Assembly: GCA_040007095.1 (NCBI GenBank)
Contig: JBDTVS010000234.1
Location: forward strand, 1 to 18,193
Direction: 5' to 3'
DNA length: 18,193 bases
From: JBDTVS01 sp040007095
GTDB taxonomy: Bacteria; Acidobacteriota; Vicinamibacteria; Vicinamibacterales; CAVVIG01
Below, piece by piece: positions 1-6,178 of the stretch. The notes below the pieces were generated by a model, which did no database searches, was not told where the DNA came from, and worked only from the letters and a program-made list of their open reading frames with translations. Both the position numbers and the translations under genes were made by a program. Each line of letters opens with the position of its first letter. Position 1 is the first letter of the stretch.

Positions 1-2
1 CG

Positions 3-1430
3 ACGATGCATTACTGGGCGCAGAGCTGGCGGCTGAATCCGTGGGACTTCAAGGTGGTGAGCGAGACGCGGCGCCGCTACGGGGCGTCGCGCATTCCCGT
101 CGGGTCCACGGTCGAAGACTGGCCATTCGGTCTCGAAGATCTCGAACCGTTCTACGACCGGGTCGAGCACGAAATTGGCGTATCAGGAGCAGCCGGCAAC
201 ATCAAGGGGACGATCGACCGCCGTGGCAACATCTTCGAGGGCATGCGCGCACGCGAGTATCCCATGCCGCCGCTGCGCGGCACGGGTTTCACGGATTTGA
301 TGGCCACGTCGGCGCGGGCGCTCGGCTGGCACCCGTTTCCCGGGCCGGCAGCGATCAACTCGGAGCGCTACCAGGGCCGTTCCGCGTGCATGTATCACGG
401 GTATTGCAACCGCGGCGGCTGTCACGTCGACGCGAAGAACTCGACGGCCGTCACGACGATTCCCAAGGCACAGGCGACTGGCCGGCTCAAGATCACCACG
501 CGTGCACATGTCACCCGGCTGGAGGTAGACGGCAACGGCCGGATCTCCGGGGTCAGCTACGTCACGGACGGGACGGAATACTTCCAGCCGGCGAAGGTCG
601 TGCTGCTGGCCAGCTATACCTACGAGAACACACGGCTCCTGCTCCTGTCGGCGTCGAAGGCCTTTCCCCGCGGCCTGTCGAACAATCATGGACAGGTCGG
701 ACGGCACTACTTCAGCCACGCCCAGACGGCCGGCGTCACGGCCCTGTTCCCCTGGGATACCAACAGCTGGTACGGGCTGCCGGCGCAGGGGACGGCCGTC
801 GACGATTGGGCCGATGACAACTTCGATCACGCCGGGCTCGACTTCATCGGCGGGGGCAACCTCTGGGTCTACTCCGATCGGCGGCCTATAGCCGCCGCCA
901 GCATGAGCACTTTCGGAAAGACCGCCCGGTCCTGGGGCGCGGAATGGAAGTCGTTCGTCGCGAAGAATGCCGACCGCACGAATACCTCGTATTTGCAGAA
1001 GACGACCTTGCCGTACGACAGCAACTACCTCGATCTCGACCCGGAGGTGAAGGATCCGTTGGGCTTCCCGGTCACCCGGATTACCGCTGATTATCAGGAC
1101 AACGAGCGGAAGCTCGCGGCGTTCGTGCAGGACAGGATGGAAGAGTGGTATCGAGCGGCGGGCGCGATCGCGATCGAACGTGGGCCGATCGGATCGATGG
1201 GCCCGTCGACGCATGCGTACGGCGGCACTCGCATGGGTGACAACCCGGACACGAACGTCGTCGATCGGTGGGGCTTCTCGCACGAGGTGCCGAACCTGGG
1301 CCTGCTCGGGGCGTCGGTGATGGGCACGAGCGGAGCGCGAAACCCGACACTCACCGCGCAGGCGCTGGCGTGGCGGACGGCCGAACACCTGGCGAAGAAT
1401 TTCAACGCGATCGCGAATCGGCGCGCGTGA
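3..1430 (+). CDS. GMC-family FAD-dependent oxidoreductase, N-terminus outside window
   Basis: Partial gene whose reading frame is open to the left edge. The first Met (base 6) lies in an HYW stretch that in this family follows the FAD-contacting glycine segment, so about 100 residues, including the GxGxxG dinucleotide motif, lie upstream. What remains resembles the membrane-bound gluconate/fructose/sorbitol dehydrogenase branch. A Cys cluster (SACMYHGYCNRGGCH, visible residues 126-140) is followed by the substrate-domain segment. The C-terminal signature THAYGGTRMG holds the likely catalytic His403, and NPTLT holds Asn446, the His/Asn pair of GMC enzymes. The role would be FAD-dependent oxidation of a sugar, sugar acid or alcohol, usually with a gluconate-dehydrogenase subunit 3 and a cytochrome c as partners; neither is in view. 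No clear terminator follows. The family is certain, the substrate unknown. Confidence 0.93.
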   Translation, partial: TMHYWAQSWRLNPWDFKVVSETRRRYGASRIPVGSTVEDWPFGLEDLEPFYDRVEHEIGVSGAAGNIKGTIDRRGNIFEGMRAREYPMPPLRGTGFTDLMATSARALGWHPFPGPAAINSERYQGRSACMYHGYCNRGGCHVDAKNSTAVTTIPKAQATGRLKITTRAHVTRLEVDGNGRISGVSYVTDGTEYFQPAKVVLLASYTYENTRLLLLSASKAFPRGLSNNHGQVGRHYFSHAQTAGVTALFPWDTNSWYGLPAQGTAVDDWADDNFDHAGLDFIGGGNLWVYSDRRPIAAASMSTFGKTARSWGAEWKSFVAKNADRTNTSYLQKTTLPYDSNYLDLDPEVKDPLGFPVTRITADYQDNERKLAAFVQDRMEEWYRAAGAIAIERGPIGSMGPSTHAYGGTRMGDNPDTNVVDRWGFSHEVPNLGLLGASVMGTSGARNPTLTAQALAWRTAEHLAKNFNAIANRRA

Positions 1431-1472
1431 ACATGCCGGTCTGAGCCGGAGCACGCCACGCAACGAGTCTCG

Positions 1473-1568
1473 GAACCACAAGGGTCACAAAGCGCACGAA
1501 GGCTGATATTTCCCGCGACGCCTGTTCCCTCGGTCTTCTTCGTGATCGATGTGTCACGATCGTGGTTC
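1473..1568. repeat. Imperfect inverted repeat made of 9-bp units (GAACCAC...CACGAAG type)
   Basis: The left arm (1473-1502) reads GAACCACAAGGGTCACAAAG and continues CGCACGAAGG. The right arm (1534-1568), read on the opposite strand, begins GAACCACGATCGTGACACAT and ends CACGAAGAAG. The arms share the GAACCAC edge, an internal CACA block and the CACGAAG end, and the left arm has 9-base periodicity (CCACAAGGG, TCACAAAGC, GCACGAAGG). About 30 unrelated bases separate the arms. A closely related single copy sits at 17699-17731. It looks like a dispersed non-coding repeat able to form a hairpin; no transposase is attached. Confidence 0.6.
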
Positions 1569-1700
1569 GCACGATGCCCAGGTGCTCGTTGGTCCGAAAC
1601 ATCTCACGGCCGGACCGGCTGAAAGCCGGTGGGCTTAAACCTGGCACGTGGACTAGACCTGGCCGTCGAGTCGGGTGGACAGGATTGCTTGAACGGCCAT

Positions 1701-1750
1701 CGGACGGTCAGGCGTCCGACTGTCCGACGTCAGACTGTCGCCTGGCCGAC
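1701..1750. repeat. Second 9-bp-period intergenic tract (GTCCGAC type)
   Basis: The tract is built from variants of one 9-base unit: CGTCCGACT, GTCCGACGT, CAGACTGTC, preceded by CGGACGGTC. It differs in sequence from the GAACCAC-type repeat nearby but has the same period, and it ends in a partly self-complementary AGGCG...CGCCT pair. No function can be assigned. The low-complexity composition produces spurious Arg/Thr/Val-rich open frames. Confidence 0.45.
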
Positions 1751-1787
1751 CAGCGGCGGTCGTGCGCCGCCGACGTCAGTGGCGAAA

Positions 1788-1943
1788 CTACACACCGTGG
1801 CCGTAGCCCGGCTCGGTCGGGGTTTCTTCCTGCCCAGCCGCCGGGATCGCCGCGATGACGGGCTTTTCTGGTTCGCGCTTCCATGGTCTCGAAACAACCG
1901 AATGGCCCTCAGGCACTGACGGTTTCGGTGTTGTGGTATCCAT
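1788..1943 (-). CDS. Candidate 51-residue small protein behind an attenuator-like leader
   Basis: Not a family I recognise. The start ATG (1943-1941) has a strong Shine-Dalgarno sequence GGGGAG (1955-1950) six bases upstream, the main reason to believe it. The product begins MDTTTPKPSVPEGHSVV, is rich in Pro, Glu and Lys, has no Cys and no membrane segment, and ends EPGYGHGV. About two thirds of third codon positions are G or C, rather low for this genome but not random. An intrinsic terminator lies 20 bases upstream of the ATG, so expression would depend on read-through. The short, soluble, Pro/Gly-rich product with a distinctive tail could be a precursor or regulatory peptide, but no maturation enzyme is adjacent. 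It may also be a chance frame. The alternative ATG at 1979 lies inside the terminator hairpin and is less likely. Confidence 0.4.
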   Translation of the reverse strand: MDTTTPKPSVPEGHSVVSRPWKREPEKPVIAAIPAAGQEETPTEPGYGHGV

Positions 1944-1962
1944 ATCTTTCTCCCCATTGAGC

Positions 1963-1996
1963 AAAAAAAAGGCCATCACCCGGATAGGTGATGGCC
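1963..1996 (-). terminator. Intrinsic terminator for leftward transcription, likely an attenuator
   Basis: Read on the minus strand, a perfect 10-bp stem GGCCATCACC / GGTGATGGCC with loop TATCCG is followed directly by eight T residues (the A-run at 1963-1970). The U-tract appears only on the minus strand, so it stops leftward transcripts. No large leftward gene lies immediately upstream, and a ribosome binding site plus ATG follows within 20 bases. It is therefore better read as a leader terminator or the 3' end of a small RNA than as the end of an operon. Confidence 0.85.
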
Positions 1997-2043
1997 CTGG
2001 TTCTATTTCGTTTGCTAGCTGATTTGACTTGGGCTACATCACC
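1987..2043 (-). promoter_or_regulatory. Antiterminator-capable leader upstream of the 1963-1996 terminator
   Basis: On the minus strand GGTGATGTAGCCC (2043-2031) can pair with GGGCCATCACC (1997-1987), which contains the 5' arm of the terminator. This gives 11 base pairs with a 2-base TA bulge and a 33-base loop. Pairing this way prevents the terminator stem, the standard layout of transcription attenuation and many riboswitches. I do not recognise a known aptamer upstream. The pairing is visible in the sequence; the regulatory role is inference. Confidence 0.5.
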
Positions 2044-2207
2044 GTGCGCTGGTCGGCAGGTTTAGGCCGACGCTGATAAGAGGCAGGGCCCGTAGCAGAG
2101 AGGAAGACACCACACCCGACGCGGTCGAAACGTCGCGCGAAGTTCCAGTGGCTTCCATCGGAACTGTCAGTCTACTACGGTCTGCCCAGGGAGGCCGCAG
2201 AAAAATC

Positions 2208-2236
2208 TTGAACACGAAGCGACTTGTCGATATGAA
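2208..2236 (+). promoter_or_regulatory. Possible sigma-70 promoter for the SDR gene
   Basis: TTGAAC (2208-2213), a 17-base spacer and TATGAA (2231-2236) match the -35/-10 consensus at four positions each. This would give a transcript start near 2243 and an untranslated leader of about 59 bases before the ATG at 2302. Plausible but unproven, since sigma factor preferences of this organism are unknown. Confidence 0.35.
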
Positions 2237-2301
2237 TGCCGGTTCGGATATCTGAAGCCCAGGGGAATGACCGGCGGGCCCTGACCCATCGGAGGAGCGC
2301 G

Positions 2302-3363
2302 ATGCCAGCACGCAGAACGAAACAACATGTCTCAGACTTGCCGCTTGCCGGACGGGTGGCCGTGGTGGCAGGCGCGACCCGAGGTGCGGGCCGCGGCATC
2401 GCGCGCGCCCTGGGTGAGGCCGGCGCGCTCGTCTACTGCAGCGGCCGCAGCGTGCCCGGCAACCCGTCGCCGTACAAACGGCCGGAAACCATCGATGAAA
2501 CCGCGGCGATGATCACCGCGGCCGGCGGCGCCGCGCGCGCCGTTCGCGTCGACCACACCGTCGAGGCCGACGTCGAGGCGTTGTTTGCACGCGTCCACGC
2601 CGAGGAGAAGCGGCTGGACATCCTCGTCAACAGCATCGCCGGCGAGGACCCGATGATGAGTCAATGGGGCAACTTCTGGCAGGCGGACCTGAAGAATGCC
2701 GACGCCATCCTTCGACAGGCGCTCGTGTCTCACGTCATCACGGCAAAGCACGCCGCCCGCCGCATGATCCGCTCGCGCCGGGGTCTCATCGTCGAAGTCA
2801 CGGAGAACGACCTGCTCGGCGCTGGAGGCAACCCGCTGTCCCAGATCGTGAAATTCGCGCTGAAGGGGATGGCCTTGAACATGGCGGCCGAGCTCAAGAG
2901 TCGCGGCGTGGCCGCCGTCGCGATCACCCCGGGGTTCCTTCGGTCGGAAAAGATGTTCGAGTACTTCGGCGTCAGCGAAGAGCGTTGGCGTGACGGCGGC
3001 AAGAAAGACAAGAACTTCCTGGAATCGGAATCGCCGCTCTTCGTCGGACGCGCGGTCGCGGCACTCGCGGCCGATCGGAACGTCCTTGCGCGGTCCGGCC
3101 ATCTGTGGAGCTCATGGGAACTGGCGCGGCACTATGGCTTTACCGATGCGGACGGCAGCCGGCCGGACTGGGGCGCCCTCTCGCCGGATCTTTCCGGGCT
3201 CCCGGCGTGGCTCGTGGAGCTGATGGACACCGGCTTTCATCTGCAGCTCGAGTGGCTGAATGCGCTGGCGGGACGCACCGAGCGGTATATCGCCAACTGG
3301 CCGAAGCCGGCCCACGCGCGCGTCAAAAAGACCGCGGCATCCCGAGGACGTGCTCGCCGATGA
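2302..3363 (+). CDS. SDR-family NAD(P)-dependent oxidoreductase with altered active site
   Basis: 353 residues. The start is ATG 2302, with GGAGGAG at 2291-2297 just upstream; the earlier in-frame ATG at 2236 has no such site. The Rossmann fold is clear: cofactor loop AGATRGAGRG (residues 24-33), GRS after strand 2 (48-50, an Arg that favours NADP), VNSIAG at the NNAG position (109-114) and TPGFLRSE after strand 6 (209-216). The catalytic tetrad is not canonical: where YxxxK is expected the protein has SQIVK (Ser180, Lys184), and the usual Ser, 13 residues earlier, is Thr167. About 100 extra C-terminal residues follow the SDR core, including GFTDADGSRPDWG. Reaction and substrate are unknown. 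The 3' end overlaps the convergent acyl-CoA dehydrogenase gene by 41 bp. The fold is certain; SDR chemistry is uncertain given the lost Tyr. Confidence 0.92.
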   Translation: MPARRTKQHVSDLPLAGRVAVVAGATRGAGRGIARALGEAGALVYCSGRSVPGNPSPYKRPETIDETAAMITAAGGAARAVRVDHTVEADVEALFARVHAEEKRLDILVNSIAGEDPMMSQWGNFWQADLKNADAILRQALVSHVITAKHAARRMIRSRRGLIVEVTENDLLGAGGNPLSQIVKFALKGMALNMAAELKSRGVAAVAITPGFLRSEKMFEYFGVSEERWRDGGKKDKNFLESESPLFVGRAVAALAADRNVLARSGHLWSSWELARHYGFTDADGSRPDWGALSPDLSGLPAWLVELMDTGFHLQLEWLNALAGRTERYIANWPKPAHARVKKTAASRGRARR

Positions 3364-4492
3364 AGGAGAGAATCAGGTTGGTCGAGATCGGCGCGACCTG
3401 GTAGAGCCGGGTCTCACGGAATTTTCGCTCGACATCGTACTCGACCGCGAACCCGAAACCGCCGAACGTCTGCAGACAGACATTGCCGGCCTCCCACGAC
3501 GCGTCCGCCGCCAGCAACTTCGCGAGATTCGCCTCCGCCCCCGCCGGCTGGCCGGCGTCGAAGAGCCGCGCCGCTTCGTAGCGCATCAGATCCGCCGCCC
3601 GCAGGTTGGCATACGCGCGCGCGATCGGAAACTGCACACCCTGATTCTTCCCAATCGGCCGATCGAACACCATCCGCTCGTTTGCGTAGTGACGCGCCTT
3701 GTCGATGAACCAATAGCCGTCTCCGATGCACTCGGCCGCAATCAGGATCCGCTCGGCGTTCATGCCGTCGAGAATGTAGCGGAAGCCCTTCCCTTCCTCG
3801 CCGATCAGATTGGCCGCCGGGACCTCGAAGTTGTCGAAGAACACTTCGTTGGTCTCGTGGTTGACCATGTTCTTGATCGGACGAACCGTCATGCCCTGCC
3901 GCTCCGCGTCGCGCAGGTCCACGAGGAAGATCGAGAGGCCATCCGTCTTCTTCTTGATCTCCGCGAGCGGCGTGGTCCGCGCAAGCAGCAGCATCAGGTC
4001 GGAGTGCTGGATTCTCGAAATCCACACCTTCTGGCCGTTGACGATGTAGCGCTCGCCGGACCTGATGGCCACCGTGCGTGTTTTGGTGGTGTCGGTGCCG
4101 GTGGTCGGCTCGGTCACGGCAAAGGACTGCAGCCGCAGCGCCCCTGACGCAATGGCCGGGAGGTAACGCTCCTTCTGCTCCTCCGAGCCGTGCCGGAGCA
4201 GCGCGCCCATGATGTACATCTGGGCGTGGCAGGCGCCGGAATTCGCGCCGGATCGGTTAATCTCCTCGAGGATGACCGAGGCCTCGGTCACACTCAAGCC
4301 GCCACCGCCGTACTGCTCCGGAATCAGCGCGGCGAGCCAGCCTGCCTCGGTCAGCGCCTTGACAAAGGCCTCTGGATAGCCCGACTGCTCTTCGACCTGC
4401 TGCCAGTACGTGCTGTCGAACCGGCTGCACAGGTCACGGATGGCCAGGCGGTATTCCTGACACTCACTGGAACGCGGATTGATGTCGCCCAT
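3323..4492 (-). CDS. Acyl-CoA dehydrogenase family flavoprotein
   Basis: 389 residues, the usual family length. Visible motifs are the N-terminal helical domain, FAVTEPTTGTD (residues 124-134) and GQKVWIS (153-159) of the flavin-binding beta domain, NMVNHETNEVFFDNFEVP (208-225), and FGGFGFAVEYDVERKFRE (343-360). The enzyme would alpha,beta-dehydrogenate an acyl-CoA using FAD and pass electrons to ETF. The EGT-type catalytic Glu near the C-terminus is replaced by Pro368 (YQVAPIST). Glu247 in MNAER sits where isovaleryl-CoA and long-chain dehydrogenases carry their base, so activity is still plausible. Start ATG 4492 is chosen because it gives the full first helix; its Shine-Dalgarno is weak. 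A TATCAT box (4514-4509) with a poor -35 lies about 17 bases upstream. The gene is divergent from the lactonase gene and convergent with the SDR gene. Confidence 0.94.
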   Translation of the reverse strand: MGDINPRSSECQEYRLAIRDLCSRFDSTYWQQVEEQSGYPEAFVKALTEAGWLAALIPEQYGGGGLSVTEASVILEEINRSGANSGACHAQMYIMGALLRHGSEEQKERYLPAIASGALRLQSFAVTEPTTGTDTTKTRTVAIRSGERYIVNGQKVWISRIQHSDLMLLLARTTPLAEIKKKTDGLSIFLVDLRDAERQGMTVRPIKNMVNHETNEVFFDNFEVPAANLIGEEGKGFRYILDGMNAERILIAAECIGDGYWFIDKARHYANERMVFDRPIGKNQGVQFPIARAYANLRAADLMRYEAARLFDAGQPAGAEANLAKLLAADASWEAGNVCLQTFGGFGFAVEYDVERKFRETRLYQVAPISTNLILSFIGEHVLGMPRSF

Positions 4493-4626
4493 CGGATCTC
4501 GGGCGTGGATGATAGCATCAACGTATTCGTCGTTTCAGACGGCCGCCACGAGCGCACGAGCCATCTGGTGCGCGTCCCCGCCGATGTTTCATGTGGGCGG
4601 TATCGTTGGGCGTTACACACGCACAC

Positions 4627-4643
4627 GACACGACAGTCGTGTC
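4627..4643. promoter_or_regulatory. Perfect 17-bp palindrome in the lactonase leader, candidate operator
   Basis: GACACGAC-A-GTCGTGTC is an 8+1+8 perfect dyad, 25 bases upstream of the lactonase ATG, in the 176-bp gap between divergent genes. The size and symmetry fit the binding site of a homodimeric repressor (TetR, MarR or GntR type), but it could also act as an RNA hairpin. No regulator gene is in the window. Confidence 0.45.
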
Positions 4644-4668
4644 CGTCTCCGGATCCCGCGAGGTCTCG

Positions 4669-5466
4669 ATGAGTCAGGACGTTCACGAAGTTTATGCGGT
4701 GCGCTACGCGCATCACGATCGAAAGGCACAGGAAAATTTCATCGGCGGCGATCCCCACGACATTCTTCAACCCCTGGCCTACTTCGTATGGGCGATCGTT
4801 GGACCGCATGGCACCTTCGTCGTCGACACGGGGTTCGATCAGGCCATGGCCGACAAGCGCGGGCGAACGATCGTGAACCCGATCCAGGACGGCCTCAAGG
4901 CGATCGGGATTCAGGCCGATGCGGTCGAGCACATCATCGTCACCCACATGCACTACGACCACAGCGGCAACCACGAGCTCTTTCCCAAGGCCCGCTATCA
5001 CATCCAGGATGGCGAAATCGCCTATGCGACGGGCCGCTACATGCGCCACGCGCACATGCGGATCCCGTTCGAGGCCGACGATGTGGTGGCGATGGTGCGG
5101 AAGGTGTTCGCGGAGCGCGTCGTGTTCCACGACGGAGACGATCAGATCGCGCCGGGCATCACGGTCCACCGGATTGGCGGGCACTCGAAGGGTCTCCAGT
5201 GCGTCCGCGTCAAGACGCAACGCGGGCACGTGGTGCTGGCGTCTGACGCGTCACACCTGTTTCCGCATATCAACGAAGGCCGCGTGTTTCCGATCACCTA
5301 TTGTGTCGGCGACGTGCTGGAGGGCTACCTGACGATCAAGCGCCTCGCGGAGTCGCCGGACCATATCGTCCCCGGCCATGACCCCCTGGTCGCCGAGATC
5401 TATCCGGCTGCAGCGCCGGGTCTGGAAGGCCTGGTTGTGCGGCTGGATGTGGCGCCGAAACGATGA
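4669..5466 (+). CDS. Metallo-beta-lactamase-fold N-acyl homoserine lactonase family protein
   Basis: 265 residues. Start ATG 4669 is preferred over an in-frame ATG at 4591 because an AGG at 4661-4663 lies just upstream, the protein then begins at the family's usual point, and the 26 extra residues look non-coding. Metal ligands are all present: THMHYDH (residues 92-98), GGHSKG (His172), ASDASH (Asp193) and VPGHDP (His237). These are the dinuclear-zinc ligands of the AttM/AiiB-like lactonases. The reaction would be lactone ring opening, either of acyl-homoserine lactone signals or of a metabolic lactone; sequence alone cannot separate these. No signal peptide is seen, so it is cytoplasmic. A 17-bp palindrome in its leader suggests local control. 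The CMD-like gene converges on it from the right. Confidence 0.92.
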   Translation: MSQDVHEVYAVRYAHHDRKAQENFIGGDPHDILQPLAYFVWAIVGPHGTFVVDTGFDQAMADKRGRTIVNPIQDGLKAIGIQADAVEHIIVTHMHYDHSGNHELFPKARYHIQDGEIAYATGRYMRHAHMRIPFEADDVVAMVRKVFAERVVFHDGDDQIAPGITVHRIGGHSKGLQCVRVKTQRGHVVLASDASHLFPHINEGRVFPITYCVGDVLEGYLTIKRLAESPDHIVPGHDPLVAEIYPAAAPGLEGLVVRLDVAPKR

Positions 5467-5471
5467 TGGCA

Positions 5472-5590
5472 GGGTTGGTTGAATTGGTTGGGCGGTTGGG
5501 CTGGTTCGGGGGTCGGGCGGGTCGGGTCAGCGGGGCCGACCTATCCGCCCATCTGTCCGAACCGCCCCACCTGCCCAATCAGCCCGACCT
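5472..5590. repeat. G/C-strand-biased inverted repeat between convergent genes
   Basis: The left arm (5472-5528) repeats GGTTGGG/GGTCGGG-like units every 8-9 bases. The right arm (5537-5590), read on the other strand, gives similar units: AGGTCGGGC, TGATTGGGC, AGGTGGGGC, GGTTCGGAC, AGATGGGCG. The arms can pair imperfectly around AGCGGGG. It fills almost the whole gap between the stop codons of the lactonase and CMD genes and could act as a bidirectional hairpin barrier, although no T-run follows either side. The composition also allows G-quadruplex formation on the plus strand. Confidence 0.55.
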
Positions 5591-5592
5591 GC

Positions 5593-5976
5593 TCAGGCTT
5601 TCTGGTCGATCTGCGCGAAGACCTCGCGAGCCGTCCGGAACGCGTCGACAGCGGCCGGCACGCCGCAATAGATCGCCACCTGCATGAACACCTCGCGAAT
5701 CTGCTCCCGCGTCAGGCCGTTGGTCAGCGCCCCGGCGACATGGACCTTCAACTCGTGCGGCCGGTTCAGCGCGCAAAGCATCGCCAGATTCAGCATGCTC
5801 CGCTCTTTCTTCGACAGTCCCTCCCGGCCCCACACCGCGCCCCAGCAGTACTCGGTGACGAGCTCTTGAAGCGGTCGGTTGAAGTCGTCTGCGCTCTTGA
5901 TGGCATTCTCGACGAACTCTGCGCCGAGCACTGATTTTCGAATCTCGAGACCACGATCGTATGTCTGCTTGTCCAT
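5593..5976 (-). CDS. pcaC: 4-carboxymuconolactone decarboxylase (PcaC-like, AhpD fold)
   Basis: 127 residues, the size of stand-alone PcaC. Diagnostic stretches are FNRPLQELVTEYCWGAVWG (residues 32-50), LNLAMLCALNRPHELKVHV (62-80), ALTNGLTREQIREVFMQVAI (83-102) and YCGVPAAVDAFRTARE (103-118), with His79 in the conserved helical region. PcaC converts 4-carboxymuconolactone to beta-ketoadipate enol-lactone in protocatechuate breakdown. No other pca gene is in the window, so the same fold may serve a related lactone or a peroxidase-like reaction; the symbol is by similarity only. Start ATG 5976 has GGAG five bases upstream. A TATGAT box (6020-6015) about 40 bases upstream is a good -10 candidate with a weak -35. 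Cytoplasmic, monocistronic. Confidence 0.9.
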   Translation of the reverse strand: MDKQTYDRGLEIRKSVLGAEFVENAIKSADDFNRPLQELVTEYCWGAVWGREGLSKKERSMLNLAMLCALNRPHELKVHVAGALTNGLTREQIREVFMQVAIYCGVPAAVDAFRTAREVFAQIDQKA

Positions 5977-6178
5977 GTCCGCTCCACGTGAAAGGTTGAA
6001 TGAAAGCGCTGGCGATCATACCGTGGAGGCGCTGAGAGCCGGAACCGGCGGCCTTCTAATCGCCCGCCAAACCCCGCGCACGCGAGTACTGGGAAATTCA
6101 GAAGATCCTTCTACCCTCGCCGCCCGCCCGGTCGACTCGCCCCGGCGTTAGAGCACTTCGCGCCAACCGGGGATTCAG

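Larger units (their letters stand above)
1431..2301. other. 871-bp intergenic stretch without a large gene
   Basis: No convincing protein longer than 60 residues is seen on either strand; the longer open frames are Arg/Pro-rich chance frames of GC-rich DNA. It does hold an inverted 9-bp-period repeat (1473-1568), a small hairpin ACCGGCT-GAA-AGCCGGT (1614-1630), a second 9-bp-period tract (1701-1750), a candidate 51-residue leftward gene, its terminator/antiterminator leader (1963-2043) and a possible rightward promoter for the SDR gene. I see nothing further in 2044-2207. Confidence 0.7.

Noticed and set aside
183..1481. 432-residue minus-strand open frame opposite the GMC gene
   Set aside because: Antisense of a conserved enzyme with Arg/Val-rich chance composition.
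1473..1750. CRISPR array
   Set aside because: Repeat units are 9 bases, degenerate and without spacers of regular length; no cas genes.
1562..1919. Plus-strand open frames in the intergenic region
   Set aside because: They are produced by the 9-bp-period tract (repeated Arg-Thr-Val-type residues) and lack a ribosome binding site.
2041..2300. tRNA or known riboswitch (GEMM, TPP, cobalamin, fluoride) in the leader
   Set aside because: A GGCCTAAAC segment recalled part of the GEMM core, but the other conserved blocks are absent, and no T-arm or cloverleaf could be built.
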